Of a DNA stretch of 64,000 bases, positions 37,129-45,274 are shown piece after piece. A program made the translations under genes and the position numbers. Position 1 is the first letter of the stretch, and the number at the start of each line of letters is the position of its first letter. This DNA is from Anaerosolibacter carboniphilus (GTDB lineage: Bacteria; Bacillota; Clostridia; Peptostreptococcales; Thermotaleaceae): contig NZ_JACHEN010000008.1 of NCBI RefSeq assembly GCF_014205875.1, forward strand, positions 1 to 64,000. The letters are read 5' to 3'. Under the pieces are notes generated by a model. That model saw only the letters and a list, made by a program, of their open reading frames with translations. It was not told the origin of the DNA and did no database searches.

Positions 37129-38361
37129 ATGAAGAGATTGAAAAAGCTAGGCGTTGTACTGATGATCATCTTTATGTTAACCGGCTGCAGCGCAGGCACG
37201 ATGAATAAACTTGAAGAAGCGAAGTTAAATACATGGGAAGATGTACTAGCCCAAGGAAAGAACAAAGAGGTAACCATCCTGATGTGGGGCGGGAATGAAA
37301 GCGTGAACAAGTATATGGATGGATTTGTTAGTACAAATCTCAAAGAAAAATATGGTATTACCTTGAAGAGAGTGCCTATGAATGCACCAGAGTTTATGAG
37401 CAAATTACTTAATGAGAAAAAAGGAAATGTAGATCCAGGAACGGCGGACTTGGTATGGATCAATGCAGAGAACTTTAGAACTGCAAAGCAGGGGGGGCTT
37501 TTGTGGGGACCTTTTACAGATTTATTGCCAAACCTTAAACAATATTATGATTTAGAGGCATCGGACCTCCATTATGATACGGGAATTGCTATAGAAGGCC
37601 ATGAAGCGATTTGGGGAAGAGCCCAACTGGTACTTACTTATGATTCTGCATATGTAAAAGAACCACCAAAATCATTTAAGGAATTGATGGCTTGGGCAAA
37701 AGCAAATCCAGGCAAATTTACGTATCCTAAGCTTCCCGATGACTTTGTTGGAGCAGCATTTATCCGAACAGCTTATTACGAACTAACTGGAGAAAAGGAT
37801 ATTTTCCAGCAAGAAATGACCCGAGAAGAATTCAATGAACTCTCAAAACCTGTAGTGGCATATTTTAAGGAACTGAATCCATATTTGTGGAGAGAAGGGA
37901 AAGCTTTTCCAGTGTCTCAAGCCCAGCAGGATGAATTGTTCAAAAATGGGGAAGTATACATGACCATGGGCTTTGAAATAGGGAAGACGGCAGGCCAAGT
38001 GAAGGCAGGGGTATATCCTGAATCTGTGAAGACCTATGTCTTTGATACAGGTACAGTGGGGAATTCCCATTATTTAGCGGTTCCATTTAACAGCCCAAAT
38101 AAAGCGGCGGCTCTTTTGGCGATCGATTTTCTACAGAGTCCGGAGGCTCAGTTGGAAAAGATGAAGCCAGAGGTTTGGGGGGACATGCCTGCGTTTGATA
38201 CCAATAAATTAGATGCAGCGATAAAAAGCCAATTGGAAATGTTAGAATCTGAGCCAGCTTCACCCAGCATGGAAATGCTGACAAAGGGAAGGTTACCTGA
38301 AATGCAGGCCCAATATATTGATTGGATTAAAGAGATATGGACGGAAGAGATAGGAGGCTAG
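37129..38361 (+). CDS. ynjB: YnjB-like ABC substrate-binding lipoprotein
   Basis: A 410-residue extracellular solute-binding protein. The lipobox is LTGC (Cys20 or so) after a short basic-hydrophobic signal. The rest is a bilobal binding protein of the YnjB type (NKEVTILMWGGNESVNKYMD at the start; FKELMAWAKANPGKFTYP in the middle). Its relatives in the thiamine/polyamine/iron group grip small charged ligands, but the YnjB ligand is unknown. AAGGAGTGATAAACAA leads to ATG. It is followed 2 nt later by the first permease. Together with the next three genes it forms a complete importer. Confidence 0.9.
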   Translation: MKRLKKLGVVLMIIFMLTGCSAGTMNKLEEAKLNTWEDVLAQGKNKEVTILMWGGNESVNKYMDGFVSTNLKEKYGITLKRVPMNAPEFMSKLLNEKKGNVDPGTADLVWINAENFRTAKQGGLLWGPFTDLLPNLKQYYDLEASDLHYDTGIAIEGHEAIWGRAQLVLTYDSAYVKEPPKSFKELMAWAKANPGKFTYPKLPDDFVGAAFIRTAYYELTGEKDIFQQEMTREEFNELSKPVVAYFKELNPYLWREGKAFPVSQAQQDELFKNGEVYMTMGFEIGKTAGQVKAGVYPESVKTYVFDTGTVGNSHYLAVPFNSPNKAAALLAIDFLQSPEAQLEKMKPEVWGDMPAFDTNKLDAAIKSQLEMLESEPASPSMEMLTKGRLPEMQAQYIDWIKEIWTEEIGG

Positions 38362-38363
38362 GA

Positions 38364-39239
38364 ATGGCCCCAAAAAAGAGCATACCCTACTTGCTCATAC
38401 TGCCAATTGTCCTCTTGTATGGAATTTTCATAGGAGGAGGACTCATCGGAATTGTCCAAGAAAGCCTGGGGCACATTCCCGTTATTGGGTTAGAAGGGTT
38501 TACGATGAAGTATTATCGTTTAATTATTTCACAAAAATATTTTATAAAAAGCTTTCTGTATTCAATCTATATCGCTTCAGCTGCTGCTGTGATTGCAACG
38601 GTATTGGGGGTAATGATTGCCTATGCTTTTGTTATGTGCCAAAGCAAGTCGATTCAGAGAATTGTAAAAAAGGCTTTACAATTTGGATTAATTTTACCTT
38701 ATCTTTATGGCATTTTTTTAGCTATGATCCTATTGAATCAGACGGGATTCTTTGCTAGATTATTGTATAATACTGGCGTCATAAGAGAATCTGCTAGCTT
38801 TCCAGAACTCATTTTTGACAGGAAAGCCATTGGAATCATATGGGTGTTTGTGTTTAAAGGAACACCCTTTATTGCGCTTTTTGTGATGAATGTGATGGCT
38901 AGGATTGGCAATACCTATGGGGATGTGGCAAGATCATTGGGTTCGGGGAGTTTGACCATACTAAGGAAGATATATCTACCCCTATCCTCCAACAGCATCA
39001 TATGGACTTCCAGTATTATCTTTGCCTATGCTTTAGGTTCCTTTGAAGTGAATTATTTATTGAGCAGCATCTCGCCAGTGCCCATATCAGCCAAGTTGTA
39101 CAGTTTGTTTATTCATCCAGATCTTACGGTGATACCACAGACAATGGCACTCAGTGTTATGTTGTTTGTCATTGGAGTCAGCCTGGTGGGGGTATATTCT
39201 TTTTTATTAAGGTTCGTGTTAAAGGGGAGAGCAGGATGA
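38364..39239 (+). CDS. ABC permease, N-terminal half of YnjC-like
   Basis: A 291-residue permease with six membrane helices and the EAA-type coupling loop (GDVARSLGSGSLTILRKIYL) that contacts the ATPase. ATG 38364 is chosen because GGAGGCTAGGA precedes it; a frame from 38337 would overlap the binding protein. In E. coli YnjC is one long protein with two permease domains; here the two domains are separate genes overlapping by 4 nt (ATGA at 39236). Confidence 0.92.
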   Translation: MAPKKSIPYLLILPIVLLYGIFIGGGLIGIVQESLGHIPVIGLEGFTMKYYRLIISQKYFIKSFLYSIYIASAAAVIATVLGVMIAYAFVMCQSKSIQRIVKKALQFGLILPYLYGIFLAMILLNQTGFFARLLYNTGVIRESASFPELIFDRKAIGIIWVFVFKGTPFIALFVMNVMARIGNTYGDVARSLGSGSLTILRKIYLPLSSNSIIWTSSIIFAYALGSFEVNYLLSSISPVPISAKLYSLFIHPDLTVIPQTMALSVMLFVIGVSLVGVYSFLLRFVLKGRAG

Positions 39240-40024
39240 GAAAAACATTTCTAGTGATCATAAGTCTTATCATTATTTTTCCTATGTTCATAGTGCTGCT
39301 TTTGTCCATGTTCTCTTATTATCGATTTCCTCTAATTTTTCCTCAAAATTTTACAAGCGAATTTTGGAAGTCGGTAGTATTTGAAAATCCTTTGTTAGTC
39401 TCTAGCTTAGCAAACAGTGTAGTGCTTGCAATATGCAATGGAATTTGTTCTACCGTGGTAGGAATCATGACTGCTAGAGCATTGGTAAGGCATGCGTTCA
39501 TAGGAAAAAAGGCGGTCAAGGCATTTTTTACCCTTCCCCTCTTTATCCCAGCTATGGCGCTGTTTTTGGGGATTCATTCTGTCATGATCAGGCTTCATTT
39601 GATGAATCGATGTTCGGGAATTATATTGGCCCATATGTTAATTTCCATTCCCTATGCAATCAATATATTTATCTCGTTTTTTCAAGGGATTAATCAAGAT
39701 ATGGAGGATGTGGGGAAGACCCTAGGATGTACACCTATTTCATTATTTATAAGAATTGTTTTGCCCCTCATCATGCCAGGTATTTATTTATCTTTTTCGA
39801 TTAGCTTTTTAATTTCATTCACTGAGTATTTTTCAACATTTCTTATAGGTGGGGGAAAGGTGATTACCTTCGTTACCATGATGTATCCATATATCCATAA
39901 TGGGGACTTAGGGCATGGAGCGGTTTTGGGCTTAATATTTATCGGCATAAATGTATGTATTTTTTATCTTGCTGAACATTTATCCAAGAGAAAATTAAAA
40001 ATTGAAAACTACTTATTTGAATAG
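39236..40024 (+). CDS. ABC permease, C-terminal half of YnjC-like
   Basis: A 262-residue permease, six helices, with its own EAA loop (EDVGKTLGCTPISLFIRIVL). The start ATG overlaps the stop of the preceding permease gene, consistent with tight stoichiometric coupling. It would pair with the previous permease to form the channel and with the ATPase at 40118. After its stop, a 94-nt gap contains a small hairpin (GGAACAG / CTGTTCC near 40055-40075). Confidence 0.92.
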   Translation: MRKTFLVIISLIIIFPMFIVLLLSMFSYYRFPLIFPQNFTSEFWKSVVFENPLLVSSLANSVVLAICNGICSTVVGIMTARALVRHAFIGKKAVKAFFTLPLFIPAMALFLGIHSVMIRLHLMNRCSGIILAHMLISIPYAINIFISFFQGINQDMEDVGKTLGCTPISLFIRIVLPLIMPGIYLSFSISFLISFTEYFSTFLIGGGKVITFVTMMYPYIHNGDLGHGAVLGLIFIGINVCIFYLAEHLSKRKLKIENYLFE

Positions 40025-40117
40025 AAGATTCGTGAAATGATCGATATGAAGACAGGGAACAGCCACGACTGTTCCTAAAGTAGAGTTTTCAAACCGAAGA
40101 GGCAGGAATGTGATCAT

Positions 40118-41131
40118 ATGAAAATAGACTTACAAAATATAACAAAAAAGTATGGAGAAGACAAGATATTAGAGGATGTGAATATCCAAGTAAAGGAAGG
40201 CAGACTACTTTCCATCTTAGGGGCTTCAGGTGCAGGAAAAACAACGATTTTAAAAATCATATCTGGTTTGGTAAGACAAGATGAAGGAAGGGTAATGATT
40301 GATGGGATGGATATATCAGACTGTCCTGTTGAAAAACGAAACATAGGATATGTATTTCAATCTCCTTTATTATTTCCACATATGACGGTGGAAGAAAATA
40401 TTCGGTTTGGGTTGGAAATAAAGAAGTGGCACGGTGGGAGAGCCAAAGAAAGAATAGGCCAGCTGCTAAAGCTACTTCAAATTGAGGGATTGGAAAAAAG
40501 AATGCCCTCCATGATCTCCGGAGGACAACAACAGCGGGTTGCAATTGCTAGAGCTTTGGCTCCAGAGCCAGAGATTCTATTAATGGATGAGCCTTTTTCC
40601 AGCCTAGACCCAACCCTTAGGTATGAAATGGGGGAACTAATCAAAGAAATTCAGGAGAAGTGTAACCTCACTGTTGTATTTGTAACCCATGATCGAAATG
40701 AGAGTTTAGCACTTTCCCATGAAATTGCCATATTGATAGATGGAAAAATAGCGCAAATGAATAGCCCTCAAAACATATACAATAAACCATGCAGTAAGGC
40801 GGTAGCTCAGTTTATGGGATCTTGCAATTTTATCTCTGGAAAAGTTGAGGGAGGAACCTTTTATAGTAATTTAGGAGAGTTTAAAGCAATAAATGAGCAA
40901 GACGGAGAAAAAACATTATTCATAAGACCAGAACAGATCAGAATTGATGGGGAAGGCAAGGAATTTATCATCAAGTCATGTAAAAGCATGGGCAAAGAGG
41001 TTATTTATACTGTAGGAACAGAAAACGTAGAGTTGTTGGTAGAGACCATAGGACATAAAATTTTTGAGATAGGTCAACATGTTGGATTATTATTTCCTCA
41101 AGGAAATCTGCATTTTATGATGAATGGCTAA
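40118..41131 (+). CDS. ynjD: YnjD-like ABC ATP-binding protein
   Basis: A 337-residue importer ATPase. Walker A is GASGAGKTT, the Q loop is YVFQSP, the signature is ISGGQQQRVAIARAL, Walker B is ILLMDEP and the switch His is FVTHD. The C-terminal ~110 residues form a TOBE-like regulatory domain (TLFIRPEQI). E. coli YnjD is shorter and lacks this tail, so this ATPase is closer to the potA/thiQ/fbpC group in size. RBS GAGGCAGGA precedes ATG. It is the last gene of the cluster. Confidence 0.92.
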   Translation: MKIDLQNITKKYGEDKILEDVNIQVKEGRLLSILGASGAGKTTILKIISGLVRQDEGRVMIDGMDISDCPVEKRNIGYVFQSPLLFPHMTVEENIRFGLEIKKWHGGRAKERIGQLLKLLQIEGLEKRMPSMISGGQQQRVAIARALAPEPEILLMDEPFSSLDPTLRYEMGELIKEIQEKCNLTVVFVTHDRNESLALSHEIAILIDGKIAQMNSPQNIYNKPCSKAVAQFMGSCNFISGKVEGGTFYSNLGEFKAINEQDGEKTLFIRPEQIRIDGEGKEFIIKSCKSMGKEVIYTVGTENVELLVETIGHKIFEIGQHVGLLFPQGNLHFMMNG

Positions 41132-41410
41132 GGGAAAACACGAAAATACACATAATCATTGGGGTTAGAGTCGGTGTTTGGCCGATCGAGTAAAATAGAT
41201 TGTTTGAAAAGGTGCATGAAGGTAATTTCAATTTAATGAATCCATTCTGCCAGATTCGATATTCTTCTAATCCAAACCTATAGAATTATTTATGCCCTCT
41301 ATACTAATCTAATTATATTTTGGGCTTTGCTTAAAAAGATGTTGAGAATGATATAATTCGTATATTAGCTATTTCACATTTGTTGAATTTTACGAAGAAA
41401 AAATACTAAG
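41132..41410. other. Gap with a nucleotidyltransferase 3'-end look-alike
   Basis: At about 41220-41258, a stretch with TTTCAATTTAATGAATC resembles the end and trailer of the nucleotidyltransferase gene at 45660-45695, suggesting a small copied remnant. Nothing else is recognised. Confidence 0.4.
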
Positions 41411-41439
41411 TTGATTTAAGCCGGCTGCTATGCTAGAAT
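41411..41439 (+). promoter_or_regulatory. Promoter of the guanidine-riboswitch operon
   Basis: TTGATT (41411-41416), 17 nt, TAGAAT (41434-41439) with an extended -10 (TGC). The predicted start at about 41446 precedes the riboswitch aptamer. Confidence 0.7.
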
Positions 41440-41489
41440 GGATATGTAAGTTGCAACTTATAAATTACGAAAAAGTTTATATAGTTCAG

Positions 41490-41576
41490 TTTTCTAGGGT
41501 TCCGCAGTTTGTAACTGGCTGGTCCGAGAGAAAACACACAGGTAACTGTGTACACGGAAGGATAAAAGCCTGGGAG
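41490..41576 (+). ncRNA. Guanidine-I (ykkC) riboswitch
   Basis: The aptamer landmarks of the ykkC/guanidine-I class are all present in order: CTAGGGTTCCGC, ACTGGCTGGTCCGAGAGAAA, ACACACAGG, TACACGGAAGGATAAAAGCC and TGGGAGA. Guanidinium binding should turn on expression by preventing the terminator whose 5' arm overlaps the aptamer's 3' end. It lies directly upstream of a Gdx-type SMR gene, the classical guanidinium exporter target. Confidence 0.95.
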
Positions 41577-41607
41577 ATATTTTTATAATATTTCTTTGGG
41601 CTTTTTT
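41565..41607 (+). terminator. Riboswitch expression-platform terminator
   Basis: AAAGCC / GGGCTT with inner GGAGATATT / AATATTTCTT pairing, followed by TTTTTATTTT. The 5' arm shares bases with the aptamer, so ligand binding and termination are exclusive. Confidence 0.9.
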
Positions 41608-41682
41608 ATTTTACTTATTATAAAGTACTGTCATGAAATATTCTTATGGTGAACGCAAATACTGATTTTGGAAGGAGTAATT

Positions 41683-42003
41683 ATGGAGTGGTTTTATTTG
41701 GTGGTAGCGGGAATTTTTGAAGTAGGTTGGGCCATCGGTTTAAAGTATTCCCAGGGGTTTACAAAAACACTGTCTAGCATACTAACCATTATAGGAATGG
41801 CTGCAAGTTTCTATTTTTTATCATTGTCTTTAAAAAGTCTGCAAATAGGTACTGCATATGCAATTTGGACAGGAATAGGCACTATTGGTACAGTATTGTT
41901 AGGTATTATTTTGTTTAAGGAACCCATTAATATCATGCGTATAGTTTGTATAGTATTCATAGTTAGTGGAATCGTTGGTTTGAAATTAGTATCAATTGAA
42001 TAA
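41683..42003 (+). CDS. gdx: Gdx/SugE-type guanidinium exporter (SMR)
   Basis: A 106-residue four-helix small multidrug resistance protein that works as a dual-topology dimer, exchanging guanidinium for protons. Glu13 in helix 1 is the proton/substrate carboxylate. The Gdx hallmarks GWAIGLKYSQGFT and GTAYAIWTGIGT are present, distinguishing it from promiscuous EmrE-like drug pumps. ATG 41683 with GGAAGGAG upstream is the start; a TTG at 41668 would overlap the RBS. It is controlled by the guanidine-I riboswitch above. Confidence 0.95.
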   Translation: MEWFYLVVAGIFEVGWAIGLKYSQGFTKTLSSILTIIGMAASFYFLSLSLKSLQIGTAYAIWTGIGTIGTVLLGIILFKEPINIMRIVCIVFIVSGIVGLKLVSIE

Positions 42004-42103
42004 TCATTGACGCTAATTGAAAATAGATAATTTATTACACTATAAAGAAGTAAAACAGGTAAAAATCAGAGTTATCTTATTACAATATTGAGGAGGTATT
42101 TTA

Positions 42104-42811
42104 ATGAAAAACTTTATTATTGAGGATGATTTCTGGAGCATATTTCCTAATGCAAAAATAGGGGTTGTTATTTGTCATGGTATAGATAACTCTATAAAAG
42201 ATAAAGAACAATATAATGAAATGCTCTTAAAGGCAGAACAAGAAGCATTAAATTATTTACAGGATTCGGAATTTAGCAATAATGAGGTAATAAAAACATG
42301 GAGAGAAGCATTTCAAAAATTTAAAACAAAGAAAGGTGCAAGGTCTTCAATTGAAGCATTACTAAAACGAGTTTATAATGGAAATCATATAGGAACTATT
42401 AACCCTTTGGTGGATATTTATAATTCTATTTCGTTAAGATATGCATTGCCTTGCGGTGGTGAGGATATAGACAAATTCGTTGGCGATATTAGATTGACGA
42501 AGGCAGGTGGAAATGAAGAGTTTATTCCATTAGGTACAGATGAAAATGCACCTCCATATGAAGGCGAAATAGTCTACAAAGATAATAATGGAGCAATTTG
42601 CAGATGCCTAAATTGGCGTGAGGCAGTAAGAACAATGCTTACTGAAAGTACAAATAACGCTCTACTATGTATTGAATTAACTGATGAAAAAAGACGAATA
42701 GAATTTGAAAGTGCTTTGAAGGATTTAGCAAAAACAGTACAGGATAATCTAGGTGGAACATGTAAGATATCAATTCTTGATATTAATAGTAAAGAAGTAT
42801 CAATAAAGTAA
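42104..42811 (+). CDS. B3/B4 tRNA-binding domain protein
   Basis: A 235-residue cytosolic protein of the B3/4 domain family, the editing-domain fold found in the beta subunit of phenylalanyl-tRNA synthetase. The recognisable core is GARSSIEALLKRV, NPLVDIYNSISLRYALPCGGEDID, then AKAGG-like residues and CLNWREAVRTML near the C-terminus. Stand-alone copies are candidate trans-editing or amino-acid-binding proteins, but function is not established. GGAGG precedes the ATG. It follows gdx by 100 nt without a clear terminator and is 18 nt ahead of the radical SAM gene, so it may be co-transcribed with both. Confidence 0.88.
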   Translation: MKNFIIEDDFWSIFPNAKIGVVICHGIDNSIKDKEQYNEMLLKAEQEALNYLQDSEFSNNEVIKTWREAFQKFKTKKGARSSIEALLKRVYNGNHIGTINPLVDIYNSISLRYALPCGGEDIDKFVGDIRLTKAGGNEEFIPLGTDENAPPYEGEIVYKDNNGAICRCLNWREAVRTMLTESTNNALLCIELTDEKRRIEFESALKDLAKTVQDNLGGTCKISILDINSKEVSIK

Positions 42812-42829
42812 TTTAAGGAGGATAAGGTG

Positions 42830-43519
42830 ATGGGCGGTTTCAGTTATAAAGATATTTATATTGAAGATGGAAGAAGGGTACTGGAAGTTAACATACTTCC
42901 AGAAAAGCATTGTAACTTTGACTGCATATTTTGTCCTATCGGAAGGTCGCAAAATAAGGTAGATACCCAAAAGTCATTTGATAGAATAGATAGTTCATTG
43001 ATTGAACTAGAAAGCATGATAGAAAATACAAAAGCAGAATTAATCTTTATTAACTCAAAAGGAGAAGCCTTAGTAAATGAAAAAATTATCGATGTGATTC
43101 ATATTATTAAAGGTAAAGGGTTGCCAGTTAAGCTGCTATCAAACGGTTATATTCTAAATTGGCCAGAATTTAAAGAGATTGCTAACATGTGTGAGGAAGT
43201 TATTGGCGAGATAAAGGTTATTTCAAATGAAGATTTTCAAAAAATCCAGCGGCCAATTGGAGGATATACTTTTGAGAATCATATTTTAAATATGAAAGCG
43301 TTTAGAGAGCAATATAACGGCAAATTTATATTAGAAGTAACTATTCTAAAGGGCTATAACGATGATGAAGAATCAATTCAGAAGATAAAAAATATTATTA
43401 AGGAAATATCTCCTGACAAGGTAATTATTGCAAGACTGGAAGAAGAGAGATTTAAGAAAAAACTCGGTATAATGGATGAAAGATTTGAGGAGATTTCAAC
43501 TGCATTGCTAAATATTTAG
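42830..43519 (+). CDS. Radical SAM protein
   Basis: A 229-residue radical SAM enzyme of minimal size. The cluster motif is CNFDCIFC (C-x3-C-x2-C) near residue 25, followed by a GEA motif (NSKGEALVNEK) and a later beta strand with LEVTILKGYNDDEE. No auxiliary Fe-S domain or RRM is evident, although the general form resembles the wyosine-base/MoaA-like 'Fe-S oxidoreductase' group. A GTG one codon upstream (42827) is an equally placed alternative; AAGGAGGA serves both. It is probably co-transcribed with the B3/4 gene. The substrate is unknown. Confidence 0.88.
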   Translation: MGGFSYKDIYIEDGRRVLEVNILPEKHCNFDCIFCPIGRSQNKVDTQKSFDRIDSSLIELESMIENTKAELIFINSKGEALVNEKIIDVIHIIKGKGLPVKLLSNGYILNWPEFKEIANMCEEVIGEIKVISNEDFQKIQRPIGGYTFENHILNMKAFREQYNGKFILEVTILKGYNDDEESIQKIKNIIKEISPDKVIIARLEEERFKKKLGIMDERFEEISTALLNI

Positions 43520-43629
43520 TAATGCTAATACACAATATTTATATTTTGCGAATTATATGGATAAGTAATCTTAAATACTCTTACAAAAAATTAGATATTA
43601 TTGCTATAATCACCATTTTTTAGGAGGGT

Positions 43630-43740
43630 ATGACCTATGAATGGAGCATGTTTTATAAGAAAACTGATGGGAAATATTGTTTGAAAGAGCTATATGCTTT
43701 GAAATCACTAGCATTAAGTAAAATGGACAAGCCTATGTAA
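43630..43740 (+). CDS. Possible 36-aa peptide or remnant (MTYEWSMFYKK)
   Basis: A 36-codon frame with a good RBS (AGGAGGG) directly before ATG. Its 5' part repeats the frame at 24323-24397, including leader bases. Its 3' end runs into the dispersed element at 43740. It resembles the first part of a gene interrupted by the element. I do not recognise a family. The remaining bases of 43520-43948 are the element itself. Confidence 0.35.
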   Translation: MTYEWSMFYKKTDGKYCLKELYALKSLALSKMDKPM

Positions 43741-43904
43741 AGCGGGACCCCCACATTCATGTGAGGGTCTTTTTAAGCGACCGAAAATTGAAAGTTTGAC
43801 TTTCAATTTTGGTTGGTGCCATAAGAGTTGCGGTAGCGACTAGCGAATTTTACTACTATGATAAGGTAACCATCTGGATATAAGGCATTAGAGGGAACCC
43901 CTTG
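43740..43904. repeat. Dispersed ~165-bp structured element, copy B
   Basis: Same order as copy A at 30172-30335. GACCC-CAC/GTG-GGGTC hairpin with TTTTT at 43746-43773. AAAATTGAAAGT/ACTTTCAATTTT inverted repeat, identical to copy A. GCGACTAGCGAATTTTACTA, then CATCTGGATATAAGG and a final GAGGGAACCCCTTG. The changes in the first hairpin keep pairing (GGGGG/CCCCC against GACCC/GGGTC), which supports selection on structure. A third, shorter relative begins at about 45590 (AAGCCTATAAAAGGCGGGAC). Confidence 0.85.
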
Positions 43905-43948
43905 TATATGGAAATAGTTATATTGAGGTAATGAATCTATTTGAACAG

Positions 43949-44716
43949 TTAGCTATTAGAATCTATAATTTCTTTTATAGTTATATTTTCATTCTTAAAT
44001 CGAGCATTGGGATTTTTCTCCTTCTTAAGTTTTATAGCATTCTTAGGACAGAGATTTATGCAGGCAAGGCAAAATTCACAAGTATCTCCATAAATAGGTT
44101 TACTATTTTTAAACTCTTTGTTTATAGAAAGATTATTTCGAGGACATACTTTGGTACAGGTTCCGCAGCCATTGCAGTTATCATTAATTGAGAAATTTTT
44201 TACTGAATTAAAGTTAGGAATTACCTTTGATATGCGCTCAATTCCGGTAGTCAAAAAGGAATCTAGTAATGAGCCTTTATGAATAAACTTTTTACTTTCA
44301 GAAACATCCATCAATAAACTGCTCAAATTTTCTTCTATATTTTTGGGCTTTTGTTTCTGCTGTTCAATATCAAATATTGGCAAGTAGTTATCAACCATAA
44401 GCAAACTATTTGCATAGTGTATCGTTATATTATTCTTTTTCGCATATTCTGCAAACCAGCCAGCACCGTTTGCTACCATATTTCCATATGTTAAAATAGC
44501 AAAGATATAAGGACTTTTTAGGGTTACCTTTTCCATAAATTCACGCACAATACCTGGTGCAGCTAATCCGTAACAAGGGAATATGATACCTATTTTTTCA
44601 TCTTCATAACTAAGCTCATTGCTCTTTAGAACCTTTGGTATGGAGTAAAGTTCACCTCCAAATCTTTTAGCAACGTATAAGCTGTTTCCGGTAGCAGTAA
44701 AATAAAAAATTTTCAT
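43949..44716 (-). CDS. EFR1-family ferrodoxin (flavodoxin fold + 2[4Fe-4S])
   Basis: A 255-residue cytoplasmic electron carrier. Residues 1-160 have a flavodoxin-like fold (IFYFTATGNSLYVAKR FMN loop at the start; PCYGLAAPGIVREF). The C-terminal part has two [4Fe-4S] motifs, CNGCGTCTKVCP and CEFCLACINLCP, near residues 185-225. This is the EFR1 arrangement common in anaerobes. RBS AAGGAGG precedes ATG. The operator-like palindrome at 44761-44789 sits just upstream and matches one before the arsR-type gene at 45130, so this gene is probably the regulator's target. Confidence 0.92.
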   Translation of the reverse strand: MKIFYFTATGNSLYVAKRFGGELYSIPKVLKSNELSYEDEKIGIIFPCYGLAAPGIVREFMEKVTLKSPYIFAILTYGNMVANGAGWFAEYAKKNNITIHYANSLLMVDNYLPIFDIEQQKQKPKNIEENLSSLLMDVSESKKFIHKGSLLDSFLTTGIERISKVIPNFNSVKNFSINDNCNGCGTCTKVCPRNNLSINKEFKNSKPIYGDTCEFCLACINLCPKNAIKLKKEKNPNARFKNENITIKEIIDSNS

Positions 44717-44760
44717 AGTAAGCCTCCTTGATGATTAATTAGATTAAAGTTTTATGTTCA

Positions 44761-44789
44761 GAATTTGATACTTTTAAAACTATCGAATT
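44761..44789. promoter_or_regulatory. ArsR-type operator upstream of EFR1 gene
   Basis: TTTGATACTTTT / AAAACTATCGAA imperfect palindrome, sharing ACTATCGAATTG with the second site at 45141-45160. Confidence 0.65.
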
Positions 44790-44824
44790 GTTAGGCGGAA
44801 TTTAATCCCTATATTCCATACATG

Positions 44825-45130
44825 TTATAATTTGAACAATTTGCTGACTTCTTCGGCTAATTCTTGGTTTGCTCTACAAATTAAAAATTTACCTTTTTTT
44901 TCAGTAGTTATTAACCCAGCATTTGCTAATTCTTTAATATGGTGAGAGATAGTAGGGGCACCTATATTGAGGCAATGGATAATATCGGAAATTAAACATT
45001 CATTATTATTACTATAACCAGCATCAGAAGTCTCTACTATTTTTAAATATAATTCTAATCTGTTTTGATTAGATAGTGCCTTAAATATTTTTGCCATTTT
45101 TTGACCATCCATAAATATCTCCAATCTCAT
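44825..45130 (-). CDS. ArsR-family winged-helix repressor
   Basis: A 101-residue ArsR-type repressor: KIFKALSNQNRLELYLKIV, then recognition helix APTISHHIKELANAGLI and wing TTEKKGKFLICRAN. The metal-site cysteines of CadC or ArsR are absent from the usual helix 3 position. One Cys lies in the loop NNNECLISD and one in CLNIG, so its signal may not be a metal. It is 108 nt upstream of the EFR1 gene on the same strand. A palindrome at 45141-45156 overlaps its promoter region, implying autoregulation. Confidence 0.88.
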   Translation of the reverse strand: MRLEIFMDGQKMAKIFKALSNQNRLELYLKIVETSDAGYSNNNECLISDIIHCLNIGAPTISHHIKELANAGLITTEKKGKFLICRANQELAEEVSKLFKL

Positions 45131-45140
45131 GGTATGAAAC

Positions 45141-45156
45141 TTTGATAACTATCGAA
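45141..45156. promoter_or_regulatory. ArsR-type operator upstream of arsR-like gene
   Basis: TTTGATA-AC-TATCGAA, a palindrome with only one mismatched pair, located 11 nt before the regulator start codon. It matches the site at 44761-44789. Confidence 0.7.
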
Positions 45157-45274
45157 TTGATATTAACAAATAAATTACCTATTGTCAATATCCGTTTTAT
45201 TTTAAAAAGTATACATTAAAGTAGCGTTTAGATGTTCCGCATTTTTCTTATATTGTGTTACAACAGCAGAAAAA

